A stretch of DNA of 64,000 nt from Sphingomonas lutea (GCF_014396785.1 NZ_CP060718.1:1818501-1882500), one strand, 5' to 3'; numbered from the stretch's first letter, positions 32,047-41,585 are shown. The notes: generated from the sequence alone by a model not told the origin. Program-made: numbers and translations.

Positions 32047-32933
32047 GCGTTGGGGATGCGCCCGTTGACCAGGTCGTCGTAATCCTTGGCCAGCTGGCGC
32101 GACAAGTCGCCAACCTCGAAATTCCAAGGGCCCACTTCGCGGATAAACGTCACCTCGGCCGCGCTGCCGGTGATGAACATCTGCTCGAAGCTTTCCAGCT
32201 CCTCGGGCCAGATCGCGCGCTCGGTCACCTCGATCCCGCGATTGCGCGCCAGGTCCATCACCGTGCGGCGCGTGATCCCGTCGAGGAAACAGTCAGGCGT
32301 CGGCGTATGGATCGCACCGTCGCGCACGAAGAATGCATTGGCGCCGGTCGCTTCGGCAACTTGCCCGCGCCAGTCGAACATGATGGCATCGTCATATCCG
32401 CGCGCCTCGGCCTGCTGCCGGGCAAGCGTGCAGATCATGTACAGGCCACTCGCCTTGCTGTGCACCGGCGCGGTGTAGGGTGCCGGGCGCCGCCACTTCG
32501 AAATGTCGAGCCGCAGCCCCTTGGCGGCAATCTCCGCCGGGAAATATTTGCCCCAGTCCCAGGCGGCGATGGCGACGTGGCACTGCGTCCCCCGCGCAGT
32601 GACGCCCATTTGCTCCGACCCGCGCCACGCGACGGGGCGCATGTAGGCATCGACCAGATTGTTCGCCTTGATCACGTCGTTGCAGGCGGCATTCAGCTGT
32701 TCGACGCTGTAGGGGATTTCCATGCCGAGCAATTGGGCGCTCTTGTGCAACCGCTCGCTATGCTCGTTCAGCTTGAAGATTTCTCCGCCATAGGCGCGCT
32801 GCCCTTCGAACACCGATGAGGCATAATGCAACGCGTGGGTCAGGACGTGGATCTGCGCATCGCCCCACGGCACCAACTTGCCGTCGAGCCAGATCCATCC
32901 CTCACGGTCGTCGAAGGGGCGCTGCTCTGCCAT
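32043..32933 (-). CDS. ilvE: Branched-chain amino acid aminotransferase
   Basis: A 296-residue fold-type IV PLP enzyme that makes Leu, Ile and Val from their keto acids. IWLDGKLVPWGDAQIHVL and HYASSVFEGQRAYGG mark the N-terminal domain; the PLP lysine lies in VHSKASGLYMIC, and FITGSAAEVTFIREV binds the phosphate. Single gene, its own promoter not identified. Confidence 0.93.
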   Translation of the reverse strand: MAEQRPFDDREGWIWLDGKLVPWGDAQIHVLTHALHYASSVFEGQRAYGGEIFKLNEHSERLHKSAQLLGMEIPYSVEQLNAACNDVIKANNLVDAYMRPVAWRGSEQMGVTARGTQCHVAIAAWDWGKYFPAEIAAKGLRLDISKWRRPAPYTAPVHSKASGLYMICTLARQQAEARGYDDAIMFDWRGQVAEATGANAFFVRDGAIHTPTPDCFLDGITRRTVMDLARNRGIEVTERAIWPEELESFEQMFITGSAAEVTFIREVGPWNFEVGDLSRQLAKDYDDLVNGRIPNA

Positions 32934-32979
32934 TCAATGTCCTGCCGTCGTTGCTGGAGCGCGCCTAGGCGAGCCCCGC

Positions 32980-33804
32980 TTATTCGGCAAGCGAACCGGA
33001 CTTTGCCTCGGCGGCAAGCGCTGCGCCGCGCCGCGCCGCGGCCTCGATGGTGCGAATGACCAGGTCGCGCAATTCCGGATCGAGCACCGCAAGCCCCGCC
33101 TCGGTTGTGCCGTTGGGGCTGGCAACGCGCCGCGCGACATCGGCCGCATCTTCACCCGTCGTCGCCTGCATCCACGCCGTGCCGAGCACCGTTTCCAGCG
33201 CAATCGTGCCCGCGATTTCGCGCGTCAGCCCGCGTTCGACGCCGGCGTCCGAAAGCGCACCAATGAATCGCGCGACATAAGCCGGGCCAGCACCCGCTAC
33301 CGCGCCAATCGCGGCGAACTTGGCTTCGTCCGCGGCCCACATGGCGAAGCCGAGCGCCGCGAACAGATCGCCGAGCATGCGCTGCGAATCGGGGTCGAGC
33401 GGCTCGCCGTACAGCGCCGTAACCCCGCGCCGGATGGCGACTGGCAGGTTGGGCATGGCCCGAACGATCTTGCCGGCGTTTGAGAAGCGTTCGCGCAGGG
33501 ACTGCACCTCGACTCCGGCGAGCAATGACACCACTGTCGATTGGGAGGTAAGCCACGGGTTGAGCGCGGGCCCGACTTCGCCGAGCTTCTGCGGCTTGAA
33601 CGCGAGCACGACGAGTTGCGGCGCAAGCCCGGCATCGTCGAATTTCTGCACGGTGCGCATGCCGGGTACTGGCGTCCCGCTAGGCCGGATGACGACGGCG
33701 CTGGACAGGTCGATGCCTGCCGTCCGCCAGCCTTCGACGATCGCCCCGCCCATATTGCCGCAGCCGACGAACCAGGTCGGAACGGGAAGTTCGGGAACGG
33801 CCAT
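32980..33804 (-). CDS. proC: Pyrroline-5-carboxylate reductase
   Basis: The last step of proline synthesis. 274 residues with the Rossmann motif WFVGCGNMGGAIVEGW, VVLAFKPQKL, VRAMPNLPVAIRRGVTA and the C-terminal GAVAGAGPAYVARFIGAL and TVLGTAW helices. The ATG at 33804 overlaps the stop of the upstream ybjN-like gene by one base, so the two are translated from one transcript. Confidence 0.92.
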   Translation of the reverse strand: MAVPELPVPTWFVGCGNMGGAIVEGWRTAGIDLSSAVVIRPSGTPVPGMRTVQKFDDAGLAPQLVVLAFKPQKLGEVGPALNPWLTSQSTVVSLLAGVEVQSLRERFSNAGKIVRAMPNLPVAIRRGVTALYGEPLDPDSQRMLGDLFAALGFAMWAADEAKFAAIGAVAGAGPAYVARFIGALSDAGVERGLTREIAGTIALETVLGTAWMQATTGEDAADVARRVASPNGTTEAGLAVLDPELRDLVIRTIEAAARRGAALAAEAKSGSLAE

Positions 33805-34298
33805 CAGGCTTCGCCGTGCGTGTCGATCAGGGCGGCGGCGATGGCTTCGCCCGGCGCTTTGCCGCCCCACAGTACGAATTGGAACACGGGATAGAAGCGC
33901 TCGCATTCCTCGACCGCGGCCTCAGCGATGGCCTCAGCCTGCTCAAGGCTCAGCCCCTCGTCCTCGCGCGCGTCGAGGATGGTTGAATGGCGAAACACGA
34001 CCAGGCCCGAGCCCGACCACATCTCGAAGTGCCCGAGCCACAATTGCTCGTTGATCAGGCTTAGCGCTTCGAAAATGGCGCTGCGTTTTTCGGCCGCGAC
34101 CTTGATATCTGGGAAGGCGAGGAATTGCAGGACTTGGTCTTCGGGCCGCCACACGCCGCGCAGTTCATACTGTGCCCAGCTGCCCGTGGCCGAGGCCACA
34201 ATCTCGCCCTCGCCGGTACGCTCGCACGCCCAGCCGCGCGCCTCGAAATATTGTTCGAGAACCTCAATCGGCGCGCCGTCGTCGCGCTCTTCGGTCAC
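33804..34298 (-). CDS. YbjN domain protein
   Basis: A 164-residue soluble protein with the YbjN/CesT-like fold: WACERTGEGEIVASATGSWAQY near the start, then LQFLAFPDIK and a C-terminal AEAAVEECERFYPVFQFVLWG. Members are thought to act like type III secretion chaperones or stress factors; the role here is unknown. Coupled to proC. Confidence 0.8.
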   Translation of the reverse strand: MTEERDDGAPIEVLEQYFEARGWACERTGEGEIVASATGSWAQYELRGVWRPEDQVLQFLAFPDIKVAAEKRSAIFEALSLINEQLWLGHFEMWSGSGLVVFRHSTILDAREDEGLSLEQAEAIAEAAVEECERFYPVFQFVLWGGKAPGEAIAAALIDTHGEA

Positions 34299-34315
34299 CT
34301 GTTCCTCGCTCAGGA

Positions 34316-34615
34316 TCAGGCCCCGGGGCCCGGCTTGGGCTTGGCGGCTTTCTTCGGGGCGGCGGCAGCGCTGACCCCTTTGGCTTCAAGCGCGGCGATG
34401 CGCGCTCTGAGCGCCTCATTCTCGTCGCGCGCGGCGGCGGCCATCGCCTTGACCGCTTCAAATTCATCGCGGCCAACAAAATCCTGCCCGCCAATCCATT
34501 CGCGGAATTTCTCGCGCGCCGAGCCTTCGGCTTCGCGGCCCATGCCGGCCATCGTGCCGGCAAAGCCGTTCACCATCTTCACGAAGTCGTCGAACATCCT
34601 GTTCTCGGACTGCAT
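34316..34615 (-). CDS. ubiK: UbiK-type accessory factor (BMFP)
   Basis: A 99-residue membrane-fusogenic coiled-coil protein. ENRMFDDFVKMVNGFAGTM is followed by a long helix (FVGRDEFEAVKAMAAAARDE) and a Lys/Pro-rich tail. UbiK proteins assist aerobic ubiquinone synthesis as part of the Ubi complex. ATG 34615 is preferred over an upstream start that adds 15 unrelated residues. Confidence 0.78.
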   Translation of the reverse strand: MQSENRMFDDFVKMVNGFAGTMAGMGREAEGSAREKFREWIGGQDFVGRDEFEAVKAMAAAARDENEALRARIAALEAKGVSAAAAPKKAAKPKPGPGA

Positions 34616-34700
34616 AGGAATATCCTCCGCTATCGCGGCGGAAATAGGGGGTCGCCGCACCTTCTGCCACCCTTCGGCGGCAGACTATCCCCAGCTATCT

Positions 34701-35219
34701 TCAGCCAAACAGGGCCGTTCCGGCACCGTGATTGAGATCCTCGATCGCCGAATTCAGGGTCGCGGCGAAGATCAGCCACGCAAGGTACGGGATCAGCAGC
34801 AACCCGGCCGTCCGACGCAAACGCAGGAACTGGCCCGCGGCTCCCGCGGCAACCACGGCCATGACGAAGATGACATATTTGGCCAGCGTGATGTCATGTG
34901 CCGCGAAGAAGATCGGTGACCAGGCGAAATTCATTGCAAGCTGGACGAAAAAAAGGACGAGCCCGGTTCGACGCCGCTGCGACGGCGGCTCCGACAAGAC
35001 CATTGCCAGCGCCACGCCCATCAACGCGTAGAGAATTGGCCAGACCAGGCCGAACGCCCAGCCCGGCGGCATGAAGAACGGCTTCCGAAGACCGTCGAAC
35101 CAATCATTGCCGTAGCCGCTGTTCGACAGCCAGCCGCTGGCCGAGCCTAGCAAGACGATCAGCGGGACCGTGACGATCGCGATCCTCGACCAGCTTCGCG
35201 TGCGTGCGGCATCAACCAT
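34701..35219 (-). CDS. tspO: TspO/MBR family tryptophan-rich sensory protein
   Basis: 172 residues with five membrane helices. Family marks are WFDGLRKPFFMPPGWAFGLVW, LYALMGVALAMVL and LVLFFVQLAMNFAWSPIFF, and a final NSAIEDLN. TspO binds and breaks down porphyrins and modulates tetrapyrrole-linked gene control in alphaproteobacteria. The start at 35219 overlaps the tlyA 3' end by eight bases, so the two are probably co-transcribed. Confidence 0.9.
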   Translation of the reverse strand: MVDAARTRSWSRIAIVTVPLIVLLGSASGWLSNSGYGNDWFDGLRKPFFMPPGWAFGLVWPILYALMGVALAMVLSEPPSQRRRTGLVLFFVQLAMNFAWSPIFFAAHDITLAKYVIFVMAVVAAGAAGQFLRLRRTAGLLLIPYLAWLIFAATLNSAIEDLNHGAGTALFG

Positions 35220-35871
35220 CTTTTTCCGCTCCAAGCAGGAATTCGATATTGCCCTCGGGCCCAGTAATCGGGCTTTGGACCACGCCAAGCACGCGCCACC
35301 CCTGCCCTTCAACCCAGCCTTTGGCCTCGGCGCAAACGCGCGCGTGGACCGCCGGGTCCCGCACCACCCCGCCCTTGCCGACCTCGCCACGTCCCGCCTC
35401 GAACTGCGGCTTGACCAGCGCCACAAGGTGCGCACCCGCCCTGGCGAGCCGGAGCGGCGCTTCGAGCACCTTCGCAAGCCCGATGAAGCTGGCGTCGCAC
35501 ACAACGATGTCGATCGCTTCCGGAATCTGCTCTCCGGTCAGGTGGCGCGCATTGGTCTGCTCCAGCACAATGACTCGATCGTCCTGCCGAAGTTTCCACG
35601 CGAGCTGGTTCGTCCCGACATCCACCGCATAGACTCGCGCCGCGCCGCGCGAGAGCAGCACATCGGTAAACCCGCCGGTCGAACTGCCGACGTCGAGCGC
35701 GATGGCGCCGATGACGTCGATCCCGAAATGGCTCAGCCCATGATCGAGCTTGATGCCCCCTCGCGACACCCACGGATGGTCCTTGCCCCGCACCTCGAGC
35801 GCCGCATCCTCGGCTAGCAGGTCGCCCGCCTTGGCGATCTTCCGCTCCCCGGAGAAGACCGCGCCCGCCAT
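35212..35871 (-). CDS. tlyA: TlyA family rRNA methyltransferase, no canonical start for S4 domain
   Basis: The methyltransferase part is intact: VSRGGIKLDHGLSHFG, the SAM loop ALDVGSSTGGFTDVLL, VVCDASFIGL and LVKPQFEAG. Such enzymes 2'-O-methylate rRNA. Upstream of ATG 35871 the same frame encodes a normal S4 RNA-binding start (KLRVDQLLVARGLADSRTRA) back to about 35949, but no ATG, GTG or TTG occurs there; the place of the usual Met reads GTA directly over the dxs stop. Either an unusual start is used, or the start was lost by mutation or error. From ATG 35871 only 219 residues are made, without most of S4. Confidence 0.8.
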   Translation of the reverse strand: MAGAVFSGERKIAKAGDLLAEDAALEVRGKDHPWVSRGGIKLDHGLSHFGIDVIGAIALDVGSSTGGFTDVLLSRGAARVYAVDVGTNQLAWKLRQDDRVIVLEQTNARHLTGEQIPEAIDIVVCDASFIGLAKVLEAPLRLARAGAHLVALVKPQFEAGRGEVGKGGVVRDPAVHARVCAEAKGWVEGQGWRVLGVVQSPITGPEGNIEFLLGAEKDG

Positions 35872-35945
35872 GATCAGCGCCTGCGCCCGCGTCCGGCTAT
35901 CAGCGAGCCCGCGAGCGACAAGAAGCTGGTCGACGCGGAGCTTGG

Positions 35946-37871
35946 CTACGCCAGTGCCTCCTCGACCCCCACGCTGTTGGAGCGCAGCGCCTTCAGCACC
36001 GTGTCGACGATGTGCGGCGCATTGAGGCCGGCTTCCTCATATTGCTTGTCGGGCTTGTCATGATCCTGGAAGCGGTCGGGCAGACGCAGCGTGCGGATCT
36101 TGAGGCCGCCGTCGAGCAGCCCCTCGTCGCTGGCGAGCGTCAGCACGTGCGCGCCTAACCCACCGATCGACGCTTCCTCGATCGTCACCACAACGTCGTG
36201 CGTGGTCATCAGCCGGCGGATCAGCGCGACGTCGAGCGGCTTGGCGAAGCGCAGATCGGCGATGGTCGTCGACAGCCCCTTGGCCTCGAGCTCGTCGGCG
36301 GCCTTCTCGGCTTCCGCCAGGCGCGTGCCGAGCGACAGGATGGCAACCGTCTTGCCTTCGCGGATGATGCGGCCCTTGCCGATCACCAGCGGCTCGGGGT
36401 CGGCGGGCAGCGGCACGCCGCGACCCTCGCCTCGCGGATAGCGCACCGCGATCGGTCCGCTGTCATGCTGCTGCATGGTCTTCACCATATGCGCCAGCTC
36501 GGCCTCGTCCGACGGCGCCATGACAATGAAATTGGGCAAGGTGCAGAGGTAAGCAAGGTCGAAGCTGCCGGCGTGGGTCGCGCCGTCGGCGCCGACCAGT
36601 CCCGCGCGGTCCATCGCGAAGCGTACCGGCAAATTCTGAATGGCGACATCGTGGACGACCTGGTCGTAGGCGCGCTGCAGGAAGGTCGAGTAAATGGCGA
36701 CGAACGGACGCATGCCCTGGGCCGCGAGGCCGGCAGCGAAGGTCACGCCATGCTGCTCGGCAATGCCGACGTCGAAGGCGCGGTCGGGATGCGCGGCGGC
36801 GAACTTGTCGACCCCGGTGCCCGACGGCATCGCCGCAGTGATGGCAACGATCTTGTCATCCCTATCGGCCAGCTTGGCGAGCGTTTCGCCGAACACATTC
36901 TGGTAGGAGGGAGGTCCGCCGCCCGCGCCCTTGTCCTGCTTGCCCGACACGACATCGAACTTGACCACGCCATGATATTTGTCGGCGCTGCTTTCGGCCG
37001 GGCCGTAGCCCTTGCCCTTCTGAGTCACGACATGCACGAGCATTGGGCCGATGTTGGCGTCGCGGACATTTTCGAGAACTTCGACCAAAGCGTTCACGTC
37101 GTGCCCGTCGACCGGGCCGACATAATAGAAGCCCAGTTCCTCGAACAACGTCCCGCCGGTGACCCAGCCGCGGACATATTCCTCGGTCCGCTCGGCGAAG
37201 CGCTGGACGGTCTCGGGCATCTTGCTGGCGAGCTTTGCGGCAAGCGCGCGCGGCGTCAGATATTTCTGCGAGCTGACCAGCCGCGCGAGGCTGTTGCGCA
37301 AGCTGCCCACCGGCGGGGCGATCGACATGTCATTGTCGTTGAGGATGACGATCAGCCGGTTGCCTGCGGCCTCGGCGTTGTTCATCGCCTCATAGGCCAT
37401 GCCCGCGCTCATCGCGCCGTCGCCGATCACCGCGATCGCGCGACCTGGCTTGTTCGACAGCTTGTTGGCGATGGCGAAGCCAAGCGCGGCGGAGATCGAA
37501 GTCGAGCTGTGCGCGGCACCGAACGGGTCATATTCGCTCTCGCTACGCTTGGTGAAGCCACTGAGGCCCCCGCCCTGCCGAAGCGTGCGGATACGGTCGC
37601 GGCGGCCGGTGACGATCTTGTGCGGATAGGCCTGGTGGCCGACGTCCCAAATCAATTTGTCGTCGGGCGTGTCGAACACATAGTGCGCGGCAACGGTCAG
37701 CTCGACCACGCCAAGGCCTGCGCCCAGGTGCCCGCCGGTCACGGACACCGCCGAAATCATCTCCTGCCGAAGCTCATCGGCAAGCTGGGGCAGGTCGTCC
37801 TTGTCGAGGGCGCGGATGTCGGCGGGATAGCGGACCCTGTCGAGCAGGGGGGTGTGCGGTCGGTCGTTCAT
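35946..37871 (-). CDS. dxs: 1-deoxy-D-xylulose-5-phosphate synthase
   Basis: A 641-residue ThDP enzyme, the first step of the MEP isoprenoid pathway. [16 protein letters not shown], the ThDP motif [17 protein letters not shown], and the transketolase-like middle domain with [18 protein letters not shown] are all present, with [19 protein letters not shown]. It runs directly into tlyA, a common gene order in alphaproteobacteria. Confidence 0.96.
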   Translation of the reverse strand: MNDRPHTPLLDRVRYPADIRALDKDDLPQLADELRQEMISAVSVTGGHLGAGLGVVELTVAAHYVFDTPDDKLIWDVGHQAYPHKIVTGRRDRIRTLRQGGGLSGFTKRSESEYDPFGAAHSSTSISAALGFAIANKLSNKPGRAIAVIGDGAMSAGMAYEAMNNAEAAGNRLIVILNDNDMSIAPPVGSLRNSLARLVSSQKYLTPRALAAKLASKMPETVQRFAERTEEYVRGWVTGGTLFEELGFYYVGPVDGHDVNALVEVLENVRDANIGPMLVHVVTQKGKGYGPAESSADKYHGVVKFDVVSGKQDKGAGGGPPSYQNVFGETLAKLADRDDKIVAITAAMPSGTGVDKFAAAHPDRAFDVGIAEQHGVTFAAGLAAQGMRPFVAIYSTFLQRAYDQVVHDVAIQNLPVRFAMDRAGLVGADGATHAGSFDLAYLCTLPNFIVMAPSDEAELAHMVKTMQQHDSGPIAVRYPRGEGRGVPLPADPEPLVIGKGRIIREGKTVAILSLGTRLAEAEKAADELEAKGLSTTIADLRFAKPLDVALIRRLMTTHDVVVTIEEASIGGLGAHVLTLASDEGLLDGGLKIRTLRLPDRFQDHDKPDKQYEEAGLNAPHIVDTVLKALRSNSVGVEEALA

Positions 37872-37965
37872 CGGGCGGGGACATTAAGGGCCACGGGCGC
37901 GGAAGTCATCAACCTGCCCCAAGGCCTGTACGATTTCAGAGATTGCTCAGAGGAAGCTCAGGCGC

Positions 37966-38427
37966 TCAGTCGCCGCAATCGCCGCAGGTACCGCGCACTT
38001 CGATGACCGGGCGCGGAGCGGTGAAGCCGGCAGTCTTGGCGGCATCGCGGACACCCCCGGAAAGGCTGTCGTCGTCGATATGCACGGTCTGCCCGCACGT
38101 GTCGCAAATCAGGAAGATGCAGTCGTGCAGGCAGTCGGGATGCGCGTTAGCGACGTAGGCGTTAGCGCTTTCCACCCGCCGCGCGAGGTTGGCGCCGACG
38201 AACAGGTCGAGGATCCGATAGACGCTGTTGGCGGCAACCCGGCGGCCCTGCGTGCCGGACACCGCTTCCGCGATATCATAGGCCGACGCCGGCTTGTCGA
38301 AACCGGCCAGCGCGTCGAACACCGCTGCACGCATGTCCGTCCATTGTTCGCCCTGCTGGGTCAGCCGGTCGCGCGCTGCGCTCTTGAGCGAGTCGCCTTC
38401 GTGGAGCTGGTGATCGTGCCTGGTCAT
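37966..38427 (-). CDS. Fur-family regulator (Zur-like)
   Basis: A 153-residue metalloregulator. The winged helix includes RAAVFDALAGFDKPASAYDIAEA and VYRILDLFVGANLARRVE. The dimer domain has HPDCLHDCIFLICDTCGQTVHID and a terminal CGDCGD; the two CxxC pairs are the usual structural zinc site. Zur is favoured over Fur because of the Cys/His spacing and the neighbouring MerC-like gene, but this is not certain. Confidence 0.82.
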   Translation of the reverse strand: MTRHDHQLHEGDSLKSAARDRLTQQGEQWTDMRAAVFDALAGFDKPASAYDIAEAVSGTQGRRVAANSVYRILDLFVGANLARRVESANAYVANAHPDCLHDCIFLICDTCGQTVHIDDDSLSGGVRDAAKTAGFTAPRPVIEVRGTCGDCGD

Positions 38428-38477
38428 CGATGTTGGACAGATAGTCCCGCGTGCCCTGTCGGGCAAGCAATCGGCGG

Positions 38478-38855
38478 CTATTCGCCGGCGATGAAATTGA
38501 GGCGGTGGCCGAGCGCGACGATGCCGACGCCGATCATCGTGTAAAGCGCCTCGGTCCCGTCGTGCGGCATGGTCAGCGCGCCCGCCATCACACCAAGGCC
38601 AAGTCCGCCAACCGCAACCGGCATCATGAAGCCATGTTCGACAACGCCGCGGTAGAGCGCGGTGGCGCCGAGCAGCATCGCAAGCGTCAGCCCGACTTCG
38701 TGGATGATCGGTGCGCCGAGGAATCCGCCCGCTGCCGACAATACCGCCAGCGCCACCGCCGTCGCCAGGCAATGGACCAGGCAGAGGCCCGACAGGCCCA
38801 TCGCAATCCGGTCGAGGCGAGAGGTGGCAAGCGTCAGCTGCATCGTCGCCGGCAT
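38478..38855 (-). CDS. MerC domain membrane protein
   Basis: 125 residues with four helices. GLSGLCLVHCLATAVALAVL carries the Cys and the His-Cys pair typical of MerC-like transporters, and a final GHRLNFIAGE is conserved in this group. It may move mercury or another soft metal. It is followed 50 bases on by the Zur-like gene, so zinc handling is possible. Start could also be ATG 38843. Confidence 0.78.
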   Translation of the reverse strand: MPATMQLTLATSRLDRIAMGLSGLCLVHCLATAVALAVLSAAGGFLGAPIIHEVGLTLAMLLGATALYRGVVEHGFMMPVAVGGLGLGVMAGALTMPHDGTEALYTMIGVGIVALGHRLNFIAGE

Positions 38856-38945
38856 ATAGCGCGGCTCAAGCGAAGTTACAACATAACATAGCAAAGATTC
38901 GGCCTCTTGTCCGGCAGGCCTGCGCCCGCGCATAGGCGCTTGCCA

Positions 38946-39983
38946 ATGGCTTCCGAATCCCCCTCGTCCGCCCGGCCGCGCGGCCTGAGCAACCTGTTGC
39001 TCCTGACGGCCGCGCTTGTATTCGCGATGGTGATCGTGGGCGGAATCACGCGGCTCACTGAGAGCGGGCTGTCGATCACTGAGTGGCGGCCGATCAGCGG
39101 GGCGATCCCTCCGCTCAACAGCGCCGATTGGGATCATGCCTTTTCGCTTTACCAGCAGACTCCGGAGTATCGCGAGATCAACGGGCCCGCAGGAATGACG
39201 CTGGCGCAGTTCAAGCAGATTTATTGGTGGGAGTTTCTCCACCGCCTGCTGGGCCGGGTCGTTGGGCTCGTCTTCGGGCTTGGCCTGCTTTGGTTCGCTA
39301 TCCGCCAGGCGATTCCGCGAGGCTATGCGTGGAAAATGGTGGCGCTGTTCGTGCTGGGCGGTCTGCAGGGCGCGCTCGGCTGGTACATGGTCGTATCCGG
39401 TCTCAGCGATCGCACCGACGTCAGCCACTTTCGTCTGTCGGCCCATCTGCTCTTGGCGCTGGCCATAATGGCTGCCTTGATATGGACTGCTCTCGATCTC
39501 CGGCGGCTTGCGGCGAGTGGTGAGGACCGCCCATCAAGACTGACGCGCGTCGGCCTAGTCACTGCCGCCATCCTGTTCGTGCAATTGCTCTACGGCGCCT
39601 GGGTCGCCGGGCTAAATGCCGGGCAAGTCTCGCCAACCTGGCCCGATATGCAGGGCCGCTTCATCCCCGACGGCATCGATTGGTCGCAAGGGATTGGTTG
39701 GGCGCTCTCACATGACCCCTATCTCATCCACTTCATCCACCGATGGTGGGCATGGGTCGCGGCCGCCGCGTTGGTCATTTTTGCGCGCAAGGTGCGCGCG
39801 GTGCCGGGCGGGCGACCGGCGTCGATCGCCATCCATTCCGCTTTTGGGACTCAAATCATCATCGGCACCCTGACCGTGCTCAGCGGCGTCGCGATCTGGC
39901 TTGCGGCCCTTCACCAAGCGATCGGTGCCATGCTCGTTGCCGCCGTGGCGTGGGGTGCGCATGTCCAGGGTCGGCGCACGTGA
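38946..39983 (+). CDS. ctaA: Haem A synthase CtaA/COX15
   Basis: 345 residues with eight membrane helices. It oxidises haem O to haem A for aa3-type oxidases. Haem-ligand His appear in WWEFLHRLLGR, FRLSAHLLLA, LIHFIHRWWAW and ALHQAIGAM; GGITRLTESGLSITEW is the family start. The presence of an aa3 pathway indicates that this organism also respires oxygen. The stop overlaps the cutA start (GTGA). Confidence 0.93.
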   Translation: MASESPSSARPRGLSNLLLLTAALVFAMVIVGGITRLTESGLSITEWRPISGAIPPLNSADWDHAFSLYQQTPEYREINGPAGMTLAQFKQIYWWEFLHRLLGRVVGLVFGLGLLWFAIRQAIPRGYAWKMVALFVLGGLQGALGWYMVVSGLSDRTDVSHFRLSAHLLLALAIMAALIWTALDLRRLAASGEDRPSRLTRVGLVTAAILFVQLLYGAWVAGLNAGQVSPTWPDMQGRFIPDGIDWSQGIGWALSHDPYLIHFIHRWWAWVAAAALVIFARKVRAVPGGRPASIAIHSAFGTQIIIGTLTVLSGVAIWLAALHQAIGAMLVAAVAWGAHVQGRRT

Positions 39984-40294
39984 CCATTGTCTCGGTCTAC
40001 GCCGTCTTTGCCAACGCCGAGGAGGCCGAACGCATCGGCCGCGCCGTCGTCGAGGAGGGCCTCGCCGCCTGCATCAACATCTTCGCCCCGGTGCGTTCGA
40101 TCTATCGATGGAAAGGCGCGGTAGAATCGGCGAGTGAGGCCGCTGCAATCCTGAAGACAACGGTCGACCGCGCCGACGCGCTGATCACGCGGATCGCCGC
40201 CCTGCATAGTTATGAGGTGCCATGCCTCGTCACCTGGCCGATCGACAAGGTGATCGGCCCTTACGCGGATTGGGTGGAAGACAGTACGGGCTAG
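39980..40294 (+). CDS. cutA: Divalent-cation tolerance protein CutA
   Basis: 104 residues, trimeric ferredoxin-like fold. GLAACINIFAPVRSIYRWKG and LHSYEVPCLVTWPI are the family motifs. The GTG start at 39980 overlaps the ctaA stop, and the length matches the family exactly. Linked in other bacteria to copper tolerance; a link to haem-copper oxidase assembly here is only suggested by position. Confidence 0.9.
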   Translation: MTIVSVYAVFANAEEAERIGRAVVEEGLAACINIFAPVRSIYRWKGAVESASEAAAILKTTVDRADALITRIAALHSYEVPCLVTWPIDKVIGPYADWVEDSTG

Positions 40295-40368
40295 CACTAT
40301 CCCACTGTAACGTAAGTAATTCTGCCGTCGTGTCAGCCGTGCTAGTCCCCCGCGTAGAGGGGGCGTAC

Positions 40369-40542
40369 GTGACGGCGTACAGACTGTACTGGCTTGATGG
40401 GGCGGGAAAGATCCTGACGGCCGAGTGGCTCGAAGCCGTGGATGACGATTGCGCCTTGGCGGAGATCCGCGCTCGCAACGAAAACCGGTCGTGCGAAGTC
40501 TGGGAGCAGCGGCGGCTGGTTGGCCGTATCGATCCGAATTGA
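40369..40542 (+). CDS. Hypothetical small protein
   Basis: 57 residues from GTG 40369, with AGAGGGGG six bases upstream. It begins MTAYRLYWLDGAGKILTAEW and is acidic with a basic tail (QRRLVGRIDPN). The pattern matches short sphingomonad proteins of unknown function. Upstream in-frame starts exist but have no ribosome site. Confidence 0.6.
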   Translation: MTAYRLYWLDGAGKILTAEWLEAVDDDCALAEIRARNENRSCEVWEQRRLVGRIDPN

Positions 40543-40550
40543 GTGAAGGC

Positions 40551-40847
40551 TTAGCCGGTCTTCTTGGTGGAGGTGAACGGCACCGCGTCCAGCTTGCGCT
40601 GCAGGTCATCCATCGACGCCCGGTCCGCGTCGGACCCATAGCGCGCCTCCAACTCGGCCTCGTCCGGCGATTGTTCGCGGAAGTAGGTGATGGTCAGCCG
40701 CTTCCCGAACACTTCGTCGCCGCGGATCTTCATTTCCGCCTCGTGGCCGTCGGGCAAATTGTCGCGGATGGTTTCGAGATAGCGGATAAGGTCGTCCAGC
40801 GAGGTATATTCGCTGATGTCGATGAAGTCCTTGACGCGTCTCGGCAC
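40551..40847 (-). CDS. Hypothetical conserved protein
   Basis: A 98-residue acidic soluble protein (FIDISEYTSLDDLIRYLETI, then KIRGDEVFGKRLTITYFRE). No membrane segment or metal motif and no recognised family. It is convergent with the 57-residue gene, eight bases away. Confidence 0.65.
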   Translation of the reverse strand: MPRRVKDFIDISEYTSLDDLIRYLETIRDNLPDGHEAEMKIRGDEVFGKRLTITYFREQSPDEAELEARYGSDADRASMDDLQRKLDAVPFTSTKKTG

Positions 40848-41016
40848 GGCGCCACTCTCCGCTTTTACTGTTTCTGCTGGAGCGATGCGTTCCTAATGCC
40901 CGCATTGGCGAAGGGCAATTGTCAGGTCCGCTCGTCCGGCCCGGTTCTCGCCTGCTGTTGGCAGCCCTGATCGTGAAAGGGTATTATTTTACCCGCCGCG
41001 AATGCGTGACTTTTCC

Positions 41017-41045
41017 TTGACTTTTGACCCGCGGAACGCAAATAG
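41017..41045 (+). promoter_or_regulatory. Putative rplM-rpsI promoter
   Basis: TTGACT at 41017-41022, a 17-base spacer and AAATAG at 41040-41045, 60 bases before the rplM ATG. The -35 is near consensus, the -10 is modest. Confidence 0.45.
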
Positions 41046-41081
41046 CCGCCGCATTGCGCTGCCCCGCTGGCGGCGCTTTTT
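41045..41081 (+). promoter_or_regulatory. Hairpin plus T-run in the rplM leader
   Basis: GCCGCC (41045-41050) pairs with GGCGGC (41069-41074), followed by GCTTTTTC. It lies between the putative promoter and the rplM ribosome site (AAGAGGA). It could act as an autoregulatory attenuator; the stem is only six pairs. Confidence 0.35.
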
Positions 41082-41104
41082 CGTTTTTGAAAAGAGGATC
41101 CGCC

Positions 41105-41584
41105 ATGAAGGCGCTGATGAAGACGACGAAGTCGGCGAAGCCGGCCGAGGTCGAAAAGAAGTGGCATCTCATTGATGCCGACGGCCTGGTGGTCGGACGC
41201 GTGGCGTCGATCATCGCCAACATCCTGCGCGGCAAGCACAAGCCGAGCTACACGCCGCACGTCGATTGCGGCGACCATGTCGTGGTGATCAACGCCGACA
41301 AGGTCCGCTTCACGGGCAACAAGCTCAAGCAGAAGATCTATTATAAGCACACCGGCTATGCCGGCGGCTTGAAGGAAGTGACCGCGGGCAAGATCCTCGA
41401 AGGCCGCTTTCCCGAGCGCGTGCTTGAAAAGGCGGTCGAGCGGATGATCCCGCGCGGGCCCCTGGGGCGCGACCAGATGCGTGCCTTGCACCTCTATAAC
41501 GGCACCGAGCATCCGCACGGCGGCCAGAACCCGCAGACGCTCGACGTGGCGTCGATGAACCGCAAGAACAAGGTGGGCGCATAA
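41105..41584 (+). CDS. rplM: 50S ribosomal protein L13
   Basis: 159 residues. [49 protein letters not shown] and [20 protein letters not shown] segments identify L13. AAGAGGA precedes the ATG. It is followed after one base by rpsI, the standard rplM-rpsI operon. Confidence 0.97.
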   Translation: MKALMKTTKSAKPAEVEKKWHLIDADGLVVGRVASIIANILRGKHKPSYTPHVDCGDHVVVINADKVRFTGNKLKQKIYYKHTGYAGGLKEVTAGKILEGRFPERVLEKAVERMIPRGPLGRDQMRALHLYNGTEHPHGGQNPQTLDVASMNRKNKVGA

Positions 41585-41585
41585 C

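Noticed and set aside
36198..38006. A 602-codon open frame antisense to dxs
   Set aside because: It mirrors dxs codon structure on the other strand and shows no domain; dxs is unmistakable.
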